A stretch of 64,000 nt of DNA. Origin: Dasyornis broadbenti. Taxonomy: Eukaryota; Chordata; Aves; Passeriformes; Dasyornithidae. Of this stretch, positions 53,534-64,000 are shown one piece after another. The stretch is taken from positions 519,887 through 583,886 of the forward strand of contig VZRN01006295.1 in NCBI GenBank assembly GCA_013397935.1. Direction: 5' to 3'. Within the stretch, counting starts at the first letter, position 1. The number at the start of each line of letters is the position of its first letter. Position numbers and translations under genes: made by a program. The notes beneath the pieces are model-generated. The model searched no databases. It was not told the origin of the DNA and was given only the letters and a program-made list of their open reading frames with translations.

Positions 53534-53625
53534 GAGAATCATAGAATCACTTAGGTTAGAAAAGACCCTTGAGATCATCAAGTCCAACTGTAAACCCAGT
53601 GCTGTCAAGTCCAGCAGAACCACTA
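53534..53625 (-). mobile_element. CR1 3'-end fragment, relatively well preserved
   Basis: AGAATCATAGAATCACTTAGG, then GTTAGAAAAGACCCTTGAG, then ATCATCAAGTCCAACTG is the reverse complement of the CR1 terminus, with the typical ATTCTATGATTCT end. It is followed by CTGTCAAGTCCAGC, shared in reverse complement with the 59610-59955 copy. About 90 bases are clear. It is the least diverged of the CR1 ends here. Orientation is the same as FBXL7. Confidence 0.85.
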
Positions 53626-56600
53626 CAAAACCTTAATAGAACAGGAAGGAGGACATAACTACGAGAGGGAGGGCTTTTCTGGTACACTTCTGCAAAAGAA
53701 ATATCTGTTGTGTTGAGATGCATACAAACAGGTATTTGATCAAACAAAATCAAATGCAAAACAAATGCATTTGATCTCCACCCTATACATACATTGCAGT
53801 GTACTCTAGAATTTTTAGAGTACTGCAAAAGGAGAAATAAAATAAAATACTTGCTCTTTGAAGGTCCCTAGAAGTCAACTAAAAGCAGATAAAATTTTAA
53901 CTACTTCAGAATACAGCAGCTGGCTTCACTATATCTTTGCAAAACTCAAAATACTAAGATTTAACAGGGTATATTCAGAGGTACTTCACAGCACTGAGCC
54001 CCTCTGCTAAACTAGTGTTTTGTTTCAGACCTAATCCTTCAATTCGATTTTACAGAAACAGAAATAAATTAGAACTTATACATTGAGCTCATACATGAGC
54101 TCTCAATTTAAAGCTGCCTCTGGATTACATCTTAATGGCTCTATAGATGAAGTGAAAACAGTATTGATTTTTTATTTGAAAAACAGTCAGTCAAGTTAAT
54201 ACAAAGCATCCAGCTCGGACATAACATTCCACGCTTTGCAGGTAAGTGTTAGAAGAAAACTCTCTGATCAAGGTAAGCTCATACAAAAACAGTCATTCAG
54301 TCTAATCTTCTAAATCAAGTTTCAGACAATAATATTCCAGCTGAGACTGTGTCTAGCAAATTGTATTTAAATGGCCCACAAAAATCCATTTAGTCTTTCA
54401 CTTGCCAGAAGAGCAATGGGGGGTAGTAAAAACTCATGCGTTCTCAAGTTTCTAACTATGATTGATTGATAGGGTAAAGAATTGCAGACAACTTCCAAGA
54501 CTGGAAAAGAAGGAAAAGGGAGTGTATATTCAAAGCTAAAGAAAACTGTATCCTCAGAAGAGGAGACAATATGGAGGCTTCAGTGTGCATGCCCACCCAC
54601 AGGCTACCACAGTTCCTTCTGAGCCAAGCTGTAGCCAAACAAACAGGTCTCTACAGCCTTCGATTTACACAGAAGACCAGACATCTGGGTTTTGCCACCT
54701 TCCCTTCACTGAAGTACACAAACTGAGAGCCACTGGACTCCAGTTTTGGCACCAGGACAGCCTCACCTTTGCATCCCTCTCAAGTGCATTACTGGTATCT
54801 CAAAGCTTGTATTCAGGAAGCTGCATAGTCTGCCAGGTACTGTCTGCTTTCCTCCATGCAACAAAAACAGAGCAGTAGTTACCTCTCCAATGCATCACTG
54901 AGTGAAACTTGTTGGGCTAAGGATACCAACACACACGGTCCTTCTCTGGGGGACAATGAGCAGTTCACCCAGACACATTCAATAGCATGACCAGTATTTT
55001 CTCTCTTTGAAACATAAAATATTCCACAACTCTACAGATGCTCTCAATCCACCATGTGAGCGCAAGTACCATTATTTTGGCCATACCTGCACCACCCATG
55101 CCCCAACAGTTAAGAGAGTTAACTGTTGTTGCCTTAACAGCATATCTAGGACTGGAACAACACAAGCCATTTCAAGCATCTTTTTACCCATTTCTGCTAC
55201 CCATTCTGTAGAGAAACATCATAGCTCTGAAACTTGACAGATAATGTGGTTGCAGTTAAACCTCTCTTGCTAATGAATTAATCAGCTGCAAACTAATGGT
55301 GAAGATTTCAGGGTCAACATTAGTATTCACCAGCTCTACAATGGGCTAAATTAAGAACATAAATCTTAGATATTAATAAAGGATTATTTTGCATTATCTT
55401 ACTTGAACCAAGGAAAAAAAATATGCTTTACAGGTTGAAGTAAAACAGAAAGTTAGAGCAATTATTAAGTACTGACTTCAGAGTTTCCACTGTTTTGTGG
55501 TTTCTTTTCTTTCTCGTTTCTGGCTATCATACAGAGAATACATTTCCTAAATTTATTCTGTGTCCTGATAATTCACCACTTGCAGGTACCTCAAAACTTT
55601 TGAATCTAAGGTTTAGAGAAACATGAAGTCTACTATTCAACTTAACATTATTAACCATTTATTTGTTTATTGTTAAATTTATTGGCTGGACTAAAAAGCA
55701 CAGATTCTAAACCAGAATCTCTCATGATTCATAGGTGCCAGATATTCAATCTTGGTATGAATTATGCACACCCAACAACAAAACTCTTGTAATTTATTTG
55801 GTCATTTATTACTTACATGAACTGCTTTTACTGAACAGATTCTACAGTCATAGTCACGCTTGCCAAACTAGAACTACTTAAAAGTCTGATTTCTCCTAAC
55901 CATAACAAATAAAGCTAGACTGAGAGTAATCAGAGCTTGTAACTTAATTTGTAGTGACAGAAGTGTAAGAAATCAGGATTATTATTCAATAACTACCAAG
56001 TATAACCAATTAATTGTGACAGAGTTGAGCAGAAATACTAGTTTAGGCATATAAATGTACAATTTTTAAAAATCCTTTTAGCTTGCATAATTTAAGTATA
56101 TATAGTTACTTCCTCTCAGCCTTAAAAGATGCAACTGTAAAAACTAGGGCAAATAGACTTGCATTTAACAGTGCACACCTACTCACATATAAGAAGTCAG
56201 AAAGGAAGAATCAGCCTTACTCTGTTCATAGGTCAGTTAGTACAACATTGGACTAATACTGACAGATAAGACATCTCCTACCCCTGGACATCAAAAATCT
56301 AGTCCTGGGTGATGGCATACTCCAGTAATTGTAGGTGAGGTCTACTGACCTAACTAAATCTGTGTCAGCTGTTCATGTCCAGAGCTACACTTTTGAAAAA
56401 CTCGTCTCAAACAACTTACATTTTCTTGGTGTTCACAGTATGAAAAGAAAGAGGCTGATATTTGACCTAAAATTTATGTCAAAAGGTTCTACCAAGTATA
56501 TTCTTCAAATATAACTGCAAAATCAGATCATATAAAATCTTAAGTATAAAAGCCTTTGCTGAAGAAGTGGCACACAAAATTACTCCTAACCCTCTACATT

Positions 56601-56810
56601 TGAGTTCTGCAGAAGTATCCTAAATCCTTTGTCACAAAGTTAAATCAGAAACCACCACAGGTAGAAGTGAAAACTGTTTAAAGGAAGAACTGTTTTTGAA
56701 TCCCTAGCAGACCAATGCTACTGTACATAGAAGGAATGAGGAGGAGGGGTTCCTCTTTTGAAAACTGCTAGGATTCTGTTGGGGGGCCTGAGCTGGGTAA
56801 TGAGTACCAG
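53626..56810. other. Intronic DNA immediately downstream of exon 2, no recognised feature
   Basis: AT-rich sequence with no repeat family or secondary exon recognised. Open frames at 53556-53828 minus (partly in the CR1 end) and 54585-54878 plus have no known domain. Confidence 0.55.
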
Positions 56811-56821
56811 CTGCCTACCTT
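56811..56821 (-). promoter_or_regulatory. FBXL7: 5' splice site of FBXL7 exon 2
   Basis: Minus-strand sequence GAAG|GTAGGCAG places the donor GT at 56818-56817. The last three exon bases AAG and intron positions +1, +2, +3 and +5 agree with the vertebrate consensus; +4 and +6 do not. The junction leaves one base of the next codon on this exon, matching the phase expected for the ...SE-D... boundary in FBXL7. Confidence 0.85.
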
Positions 56822-56908
56822 CACTGGTAGCTGCATTCTTCTGGGCTTTGGTGGGTGTGTGATCCGTACTTGAACTCACGTCGGATGAGATGCTTGAGCT
56901 GCCCTTGC
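56819..56908 (-). CDS. FBXL7: FBXL7 coding exon 2 (internal exon, N-terminal serine-rich segment)
   Basis: Read on the minus strand, this 90-base exon begins after a CAG acceptor with two bases (GC) finishing a glycine codon. It then has 29 codons, including SSISSDVSSSTDHTPTKAQ and ending ...ATSE, and closes with one base (G) before a GT donor. The peptide matches the N-terminal segment of vertebrate FBXL7 that follows the short start-codon exon; this is recognition from knowledge of the family, not a search. FBXL7 is the substrate-recognition subunit of an SCF (SKP1-CUL1-F-box) ubiquitin ligase, and Aurora A and survivin are reported targets. The F-box and leucine-rich repeats lie in later exons outside the window. 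This segment is low-complexity, Ser/Thr-rich and probably disordered, with one Thr-Pro pair that could be a proline-directed phosphosite. Both splice phases are 1, so skipping the exon keeps the reading frame. No stop codon or frameshift is seen. Confidence 0.93.
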
Positions 56909-56968
56909 CTGCAAAAGGAGAAAGAGGTGGAGAGGGACAGAGGGGGAGAGAGAGAGAGAACAACCATG
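56909..56968 (-). promoter_or_regulatory. FBXL7: 3' splice site and polypyrimidine tract of FBXL7 exon 2
   Basis: On the minus strand the bases just upstream of the exon read ...TTTCTCCTTTTGCAG, a strong acceptor. They are preceded by about 50 nearly pure pyrimidines (plus-strand purines at 56912-56960). The tract includes a (CT)7 run (plus-strand GA repeat at 56946-56959). A CTCAT at 56966-56970 fits the loose yUnAy branch-point consensus, with its A opposite 56967, about 59 bases from the exon. That is somewhat far, so the branch assignment is only a guess. Confidence 0.85.
56946..56959. repeat. (GA)7 microsatellite within the exon 2 pyrimidine tract
   Basis: Seven GA units on the plus strand, preceded by GGGG; this is (TC)7 on the transcribed-sense minus strand, 38-51 bases upstream of exon 2. 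Confidence 0.95.
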
Positions 56969-59609
56969 AGTATCAATTCTGAAATAGAAAGATCTTCAAT
57001 ATCTGAACCTGGAACAATTCCAGGAAGCTTTAAACTAAGTTTAAAGCAGCTGATGTTCATTTTGTACACACCAGGGTAGGAGTTAACTGCACTATAACTT
57101 CTAGCATCTTCACATGTATTAAGGCTGGAAATAGCCTCCTGTGCCACAGAGCCTCTCATTGCATATTTGCTAAGATCCATTGTAAATGAAATGTTTGTGA
57201 TTAACAACATTAGGAGAACTTACATGTTCAATTTATTCATTCAAATACCTCTAACACAGATCAGGACAAATGGTTAAGTTCAAAATATGTTAAATGAGTT
57301 TAGCTTTCTGTTTTATGTGCTCAGATAATGTATTTAAGTCACTTGGTCACGTGAAAATGAAAGCAAGGTATCTGCTTTCTCCTTCACCATGCTCACTGCA
57401 TGATGTAATACACCATTTCAAAACCAACTTCAAAATTAATTTCTCACTAATGGCAGAGGGTTTTTAACTTTAAATCATAACCTATGGATGTTTCTTCTCT
57501 TATTTTCTCTTAAAACCTTTCCCTGAATTTCCTACATCAATGTCCTCAGGCATAAAGTTAGATGTCAAACTGTAGATACAAGTTACAAACAAAAGAAATT
57601 CAAATACAAACTAAAAATTAACCCAGATAGATATTACAGAAGAAAAGAGTTGGCTAAACCAAAGCTGTCTTTTGGTTTACATGAGGCTCTAAGAAGGAGT
57701 CACTTCTGTTTCCCCTCACTCATTCTACTCAATCTCAGTAATTACTAACAGGGAATACATTCTACTCCGCAGCAGGAACCAGACCAACCACCCAATGAAT
57801 AATAAGTGAGATAATTCTATAGAAAGGAAATGCAGTGAATCCTGTTACTTTTTAAGAAGTTACCTATCCCCACAAGCACTGCAGAACTGAAGCCTTTAAG
57901 ACCTGTGTTATTTTCTTTTACCAAAATTAGGCTGTATGCAGAAAGCTAGCCGACACCAAATTTCTGTCACTTGAGTAAATCTATAATCACAGGAATGTTA
58001 GCAAGAGACTTTTCTGATCTGTTATTTCAATCAAGCATTCCCTGGGGTTCTGGGTTACATATGTCTGGTTTTCATAACATTTAGATGTAAGGGAGAGGTC
58101 TGCCTTTTAAAGGTGCCACAACAGAACATGGTTTAAGTTTTAATGGGAAACGACTGGAGAATGTGGAAATGTAGGTTGCTTCACAACCAAGGTACTGCCA
58201 CTTAATCTATCAGCTAGCCTAGAGAATCATTCGCCACAGAAAGCTGCTGAAGTTAACATGCTTAGATTTGAAAGATGATTATGAATTGAACTGGAGTGAA
58301 AGGATATTAAAATGGCCAGAAAGAAATAAAAAAATAAATGGCCAAAGCCAGTAGTTGGGCACGGTGAAGAGAGAGAAAAAAGTGTATTTCCATGATTCAC
58401 TAATTGCTTTTTACATTCCTTTAAGAAGTTAAGCAAAACCAAGAGGCAGTGCTTCTAGAATATCACTTCAATTGCTCTCAAGCTGTGACATGAGCTCGAG
58501 TAATGGACTGTGGTCTTTATAGAAACTACCGCCCCAAAACAGCTCTCCGGCTAAGGCAAGTAGGGTTGTGGCAGAAGACAGGCAGAGTTAAAAAGGGAAG
58601 GATAGATGTTAAATGCTCCTTCCCAGGAAGAGGCCAAAGAACATGAAACACTTGCAGCAGCCAATAATCAAATCGGAAAAGTATTTAGATGGTGTTGCCA
58701 CTAACAGCAACTCCTTATGTATCAAAACCTGCAACTGCAGAGGAAGAAAACAAAATTTCAAGGGGTATCAGCACTCCTTAGCAGATTAATAGAAAGAAAA
58801 CAGAACTAAACAGACTACACGGAAAAAAATTATTTCCTCAAAGCAAATAAACAGGATTTCCTCTAAAAAACAACTTATCTTTTTTGTGGGGGAGAGAAGA
58901 GGGAAAGGAAGTCAGTGATACCAAATAACAGCAGAGTTGCTAGATGGTCATATCTGGTACAGGATGTTTTCACAAAGTGAATGCTTCCCAGGCTCCACAA
59001 CTCCCCATGAACAACAGTAGTTCTATTTACCCCAAAAACAAGCACACCTCAAAGAGCATAACCAAAATATTTCACTGTAAGCTACTCATTGTCAGTACAC
59101 CTAGTAGCAACGTAGTTACAATTGCACACTTCTACAGAAATTGTGAAATTCCTGATATAAGAGCAGATATTTATCATTTAATTCTACCTGAACTTTAAAA
59201 CATTTTAACACCTTGCAAGAATTTAAAACTAGAAATAATAATAAAAAAAATCCATAGTTACTGCTTTGGTTGGGTACAGTTCTACCTGTAATTATATTTT
59301 TAGTTAGAGTCTTCTCTTATTGTATACAGCCCCAAAACTAACCTTTTCCTTATTGCCTGCTCTGAAACCCTGCATTCAGATGAGGGGGAAGCAGGAGATA
59401 CCTGCTGGTATCTCCTTTCTAGTAATTTTTTTCATTGAAAATCTCTAGTCATTTTCAACATGTTTCAAATAGACTAGCTGACACTACATATCTTTTGTTT
59501 CGTTTTTTTTTTTTAGTGCAAAACAAAGATTCTAATAGGTTAGATTTGGTTACTGCAGATTCATGTACACATGTCAGAGCTAAAATATAACAGTATTTAA
59601 ATATTCTCC
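56969..59609. other. Intron 1 DNA without recognised features
   Basis: AT-rich and unique-looking. It includes a T12 run at 59503-59514. The minus-strand open frames across 56718-57210 are the exon plus read-through into its flanks, not separate genes. Confidence 0.55.
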
Positions 59610-59955
59610 GAAGAGGAAAGGTTAGGAGAGCAGCAGCTGTTCAGCCTGGAGATGGTAGTTGGCTTCTTCTCCCAAGCAGGAAGTGACAGGACAAGAAGAA
59701 ACAGCATCAAGCTGTGCCAGGAGAGGTCTAGATTTGATACTAGGAAAAATTTCTGCACCAAAAGGGTGTTCAGGCATTGGAACAGGCTGTGCAGAGAAGT
59801 GGTGGAGTCACCATCCCCGGTGGTATTTAAAGGATACCACCACCACGTCGATGTGGCGTTTAGGGACACGGTTTAGTGATGGACTTGGCAGCGCTGGGCT
59901 CACAGTTGGACTCGATTGTAAGGGTCTTTTCCAACCTGAATGATTATATGGAATA
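59610..59955 (+). mobile_element. CR1 LINE 3' fragment
   Basis: Landmarks in order: GCAGCTGTTCAGCCTGGAGA, TTGGCTTCTTCTCCCAAGCA, AGGACAAGAAGAAACAGC, GTGGTGGAGTCACCATCCC, ACACGGTTTAGTGATGGAC, then GTTGGACTCGATTGTAAGGG, and the end TCTTTTCCAACCTGAATGAT. It is 5'-truncated and internally shortened after the first landmark. A duplicated TCGATGTGGCG-type stretch near 59847 is the usual CR1 text. Plus-strand open frames 59652-59876 and 59659-59943 are repeat-derived. Orientation is antisense to FBXL7. Confidence 0.9.
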
Positions 59956-62900
59956 TTAGAATCACAGAAATTCAAAGACTATCGATTTCCCTAATGCCAT
60001 AGGGAAACTTAAAGCACAGTATAACATTGGTTTCCAGAGACCAGTTCCTCTCCAGTTCAAAAAGTGCATTGAGAAAGTCATTGCACATAAATACACCCTG
60101 ACAAGGGTTCTAATGCAATGACAACTAGAAGGATCAAACAGAGGGCAATATTGCAAAGACTACAGCAGTAATGACTGCATTTGATCTTTTGCTTAAAAAA
60201 ATTAAAGGCCTGCCAAAAGCTTCCCTAACATGAAGTGCAATCATCTAGAGTTTCTTTCATACAGTCAACAGGTCCTTATTTCTAAACCAGAAGTTGCAAT
60301 CCAAAAGAAAGGAAATTGTACAGTGGTAGTAGGTAGACACGGCAGAAGAAATCTGTTTTCTTAAAATACAACATAACTCACACCGGGAGTGAACGTAGCG
60401 TGTACTTCACAACACCTGCAAGAATTACAGAGCTACACAGTTGCAACCCAAATCATGTCTCTGACCTGCTTCTGAAGAAGTAAAAGTATCGATTTTTTCG
60501 ATATTATTTTCCATCTACTAGTGCCAAAATCTTACAATAGTCATAGGAACAAGATTCCAGCCATCTAACCTAGTATGCTATTTCCTACACATTGACTTTT
60601 GATCCTGCTGGAAAGAAAGCTAAAATCAGGTAATCATATAATGTAACACATACTTCTCCTGAACATAGTCTCTGTCTCCAGATCTTTGTTTTTCAGCCAT
60701 AGATAGATATCTTTCTACTCAGTAGCCCTATAGCCTTATTAAATCTACCTTGTCTCTTTCTGAATCATGACTATTAAAATAATGTGTTTCATTTTCTTTT
60801 TATCATCACAGATGGCTATATTGACTACAATGTTACATTTGTTTTATAAAAGTGCTTGCTATCTTCAGTTTTGCAAACTTTGGATTCTGTCAGTCGCACT
60901 CACTGCTGAGAGGCGTCAAAGACATCACAAGTCAGTCAGAACAGAATCAACACAATTTAAACTTACCCAGGAAAGCACAGCCCGTAACTGTATGACACTG
61001 AAAAACTATTTCTGTAATCACATATGCAAAGCCTGTCCTAGTCTGAACAGCAGTAAGTCCCCTTCACTTGCTCTGGAACAATTTTACTAGGGTTTTTTGA
61101 AGCACATTTGCCTTGGATTCTGGTGTATGGGCATTTGTATGCCATATTTTACATGTCATTCTAAGATCCCATAAAGACAGGCTGACCTGACCATTGTTTC
61201 TTATGTGTCACCTTGGAAAGTAACAGCAGTATTTCTCTTGACATCAAGTTCTTACGTGATGACACCTTCCTTCAGCAGGCTGGGACAGGTACCTCAGGGA
61301 TTAAATGGATAGCCATGCTGAAGAGAAACATTAAAGTGCCAAAATAGAAAAACAAAATAATCATTTAGGAAAAAAGAGTAAAAAGCAATTAAATCCAGAA
61401 TCTCCATTAATCTTTTTAACTGTCTAAAAGTGTTATATTACAATGACTTTGATGTAAAAAAATGTGAACATTTTGTTTACTTAAGCCATCAATTCTTATC
61501 CAAATGACATTATTCAAATTAAATGTCTCAACATGAAAGCACATATGTGCATGGTTTTCCTACCAGATGATCATTACTTTCTCTTTTATATCTTCAGACA
61601 AGTTCTTATAAAATCAAATACATGCCAACCACATCAAGAAGAGATCCAGAAAAAAAGTCAATCCAAACCTCAAAGCATCAGGGATCATTCACGAGGAAAG
61701 AAAATCTCTTTTCCTTCTCTTGTTTCCATGACACACATTGTGCTGGTCCAAGTCACCAAAACCTCAAGTGTATCTCTTTACAAGCTGCGCCTCCAAAGAC
61801 TGCAGGCTCCTACAAGGTTTCCAAGTATTCCCATGGAAATCAGCAGCCTAGTCAGTACTTAGGCTTTGCGGATGTATAGCATCCTTTAAAGCTGCAATAT
61901 ATCAATTCATTTATCCAAAGTGAAAGCAAAGTTGGACTACACACTTTGGACAATCATTCTCCCTGAACTTACGTTGGTACCCATGGAAATTGTATGTCAT
62001 AAAACTGATTTGCATCTATTAATTCTTAACTGCTGAGGAAACTACCACTGTTTCAACACTGAAGTTACCTACCTACAAGCACTGTTACTCACTGAACTGC
62101 TTTCAGCCTGAAATATGCTCATTCACAAATTCATGTTGCCCTAAAATCTTACGAGTACGGCTCTTAAGCTTGTTTTAATTTGGAAAAAAAAGAGCATGTG
62201 CCAACATAACAAGCAGGCTCCAAAATTCATTCCACCCAACATTTGTCAGGATATGATAAAACAAACAGTAATCTGCACAAACTCCAACCCCAAGGAAATA
62301 AAATGAATGTTTCACAGGAAGCATGCTGAAGTTTGAAGAGTTTGCAGATATGTGCTAGCACTGGCACTTTGGGACAATATTTCTGAAAACTTTCACAAGT
62401 GAAATCTCCACAAGCATTTTTACTTTTTTTTTTATTATTTTTAAACCACAACTCCAGCTTCCAGGATTGTGAAATTTGGCTGTGAAATTTGGCATAACTT
62501 AGCTATGAAATAGTATGCTTAGTTCTGCAGCATTTCTGTAAGTTTTAAGCTGAATTTCAACTCAGGTCCCGCAGGCCAATTTGGCCGGGTTTGTTCTTCC
62601 AGTCAGTGCCTGCCTCACCTTCTCAAGTACCACAGCACACGACAAAACCTCCTGCAAGCGCCAACAGGCTACACTAGTGTATCTCTGGTAGGGAGTAAGG
62701 CACCTTATGTTTTTTATTTCTTTTAGGAATTTGCTCCAGGTGCAGGCACCAGCCAGCTCCATTGGCCCCACTACAGGGCATGGCAGAGCCCTGCAGCCGC
62801 AGGTGGGGTACCCCAGAGCAGGGAAGCCCAAAGGCACAGCCCCTCACTATCACCTTGTTGAGTCAGTGTCACAAGCAGATAGAACAAGCCACTTGAAAGA

Positions 62901-64000
62901 AGAAGCTGTAACGACAGAGGTAATAAGCATTATTTAATTCTCATGTAAATATGGCTGTGGAAGTTCTGGAGCTAGCAAGACACAACGCTTTATCCACTAT
63001 ACCACAAAAGGCTTGAAAAAAGTATGTTAAAGAGCAGGTGGGGGGTTGAATTTTTCAGAACCATTTACCAGAATGATAATTATTACTAGCAAGGCAAGAC
63101 TTCAGAAAGTCTGGATTAAAATCGTTCATGTAAATTCTAGCTGCTGTGGTAGAAGCCTATTGGGTTTGTAGGACATCTTTGACTCTCATCTTGGTGCTAA
63201 ATAACTCACTATGAGCTCAGGAAAGCTAAATGCTGTATTTAATGAAGTCTTCAAGTGGACTCATCTAATCTGATGACTAAAAAGAGGCAGGGCACATATT
63301 GGCTCCTCCATGTAACAGATGATAATATCTTTTCTAGATATTATCCCTTTTCTAGAGAACTTCAGCACTCACTGACGAGGCTTGTTAACCAAGAACCCTT
63401 AGGGACTACTAAAGTCACCCTAATTTTTGAAGATGACAAACAGCACACACCACTGCTAGGTTTATAAAGAAGCAATAATGCATCAAACTACTTGAGGTCT
63501 CTCTTGACACCTGCTAAGCAGCCTGCATGCCAGAAAGTAATGCTTATTTACAGCCAAACTTTGCACCCACTCCAAGTGTTAAGCTCCACTTTTCAAACAC
63601 ACACTGATAAAAGTCCATAAGCTGTTTAGTCTAGGCTGCCTGAGAAGGAAAGAATGCAAACACTTTTCTTATTTGAACTCAAAGTGAGAAAACAAGATGA
63701 GAAATCTTTAACATCCTTTTTCATTACTTAGCAGGACTAGCATGTCTCACAACTAAATATTAAAACACTATCTTTCACTGAAATGGCTTAGCCTGTATTC
63801 CAAAAATTGTTCCTACTCTACCTTCTACTTTTTCAAAGAAACAGGGAAACAAAACGTTGAACTTCCTACCAATCACAGAATTTTCTTAGAAACATATTTT
63901 AAGATGGGCATTTACTCAAGACACAATGTTCAAGTTTATTACCTAACCTTAACTCTACTATTTTAATCCAACAGCCAAAAATAATTATTAAACCAACAAA
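59956..64000. other. Intron 1 DNA without recognised features
   Basis: Mostly AT-rich, with a GC-richer patch at about 62560-62880 that has open frames on both strands (minus 62562-62837, plus 62707-62937) but no recognisable domain. It may be an old repeat that I cannot classify. Confidence 0.5.
62468..62493. repeat. 13-base perfect tandem duplication
   Basis: TGTGAAATTTGGC occurs twice without interruption, a likely slippage duplication. Confidence 0.9.

Larger units (their letters stand above)
1..56818 (-). other. FBXL7: FBXL7 intron 2 (5' part, partial)
   Basis: The whole stretch to the left of the exon 2 donor is read as intron 2, which continues past position 1 toward the exons for the F-box and LRR domains. 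The assignment rests on gene order and on the absence of any other recognisable exon. The intron holds the LTR element, five CR1 fragments, an assembly gap and low-complexity runs listed separately. A nested gene or unannotated noncoding transcript cannot be excluded from sequence alone. Confidence 0.8.
56909..64000 (-). other. FBXL7: FBXL7 intron 1 (3' part, partial)
   Basis: About 7.1 kb of intron upstream of exon 2 in transcript order; its 5' end and the start-codon exon lie beyond position 64000. The content is AT-rich unique-looking DNA, one CR1 copy at 59610-59955 and a 13-base tandem duplication near 62468. No second exon with paired splice sites and a recognisable peptide was found. 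The open frames here (for example 61533-61862 plus and 62562-62837 minus) show no domain and no supporting context. Confidence 0.85.

Noticed and set aside
56718..57210. Minus-strand open frames of 81 and 129 codons around exon 2
   Set aside because: The first is the FBXL7 exon read through both splice sites; the second is another frame across the same region. Neither is an independent gene.
59652..59943. Overlapping plus-strand open frames of 74 and 94 codons
   Set aside because: They fall in the CR1 3' untranslated region and have no coding role.
62965..63013. Minus-strand text GTGGTATAGTGGATAAAGCG resembling a tRNA D-arm / A box
   Set aside because: No B box, no matching acceptor stem and no plausible anticodon arm follow, so neither a tRNA nor a clear tRNA-derived SINE is supported.
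1..64000. Search for a novel biological system (gene cluster, CRISPR array, toxin-antitoxin, phage or plasmid)
   Set aside because: Gene density, CR1 repeats and a spliced exon show vertebrate intronic DNA; no operon-like layout, direct-repeat array or prokaryotic signal is present.

Overview
This window is vertebrate nuclear DNA, almost certainly from a bird. It is AT-rich, has no dense gene array, and carries several truncated CR1 LINE copies of the avian type plus one degraded LTR element of a kind common in bird genomes. Species cannot be read from the sequence.

Only one coding exon can be supported: a 90-base exon on the minus strand at 56819-56908. It has a long pyrimidine tract and AG acceptor on one side and a GT donor on the other. 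Its 29 whole codons read as the serine-rich N-terminal segment of FBXL7, an F-box/leucine-rich-repeat protein, and I identify it as FBXL7 exon 2. The rest of the window is therefore intron. Positions 56909-64000 belong to the 5'-side intron (intron 1, toward the start codon exon). Positions 1-56818 belong to the very large intron 2, leading to the F-box and LRR exons outside the window. Large FBXL7 introns are known in other vertebrates.

Layout along the plus strand: 1-2571 is unique-looking intron. 2572-2844 is an unexplained block bounded by a 10-base inverted repeat. 2843-3576 is a minus-strand LTR element carrying an AATAAA in the same orientation as FBXL7. 8966-9580 and 13370-14105 are old, internally deleted CR1 copies with recognisable reverse-transcriptase remnants. 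10371-10509 is an assembly gap. 29340-29440 and 53534-53625 are short minus-strand CR1 3' ends. 30835-31018 and 59610-59955 are plus-strand CR1 3' ends. Simple repeats and homopolymers are scattered throughout, with an excess of long A runs on the plus strand.

No RNA gene, CRISPR array, operon, phage or novel enzymatic system is visible. Every other open frame is short, lacks recognisable homology and looks like chance or repeat-derived. The observations most worth checking are: the (CT)n microsatellite inside the exon 2 pyrimidine tract, the frame-neutral exon, the sense-oriented LTR polyadenylation signal, a perfect TCF/LEF-like inverted repeat at 32327-32345, and a 10-bp perfect stem at 52139-52170.
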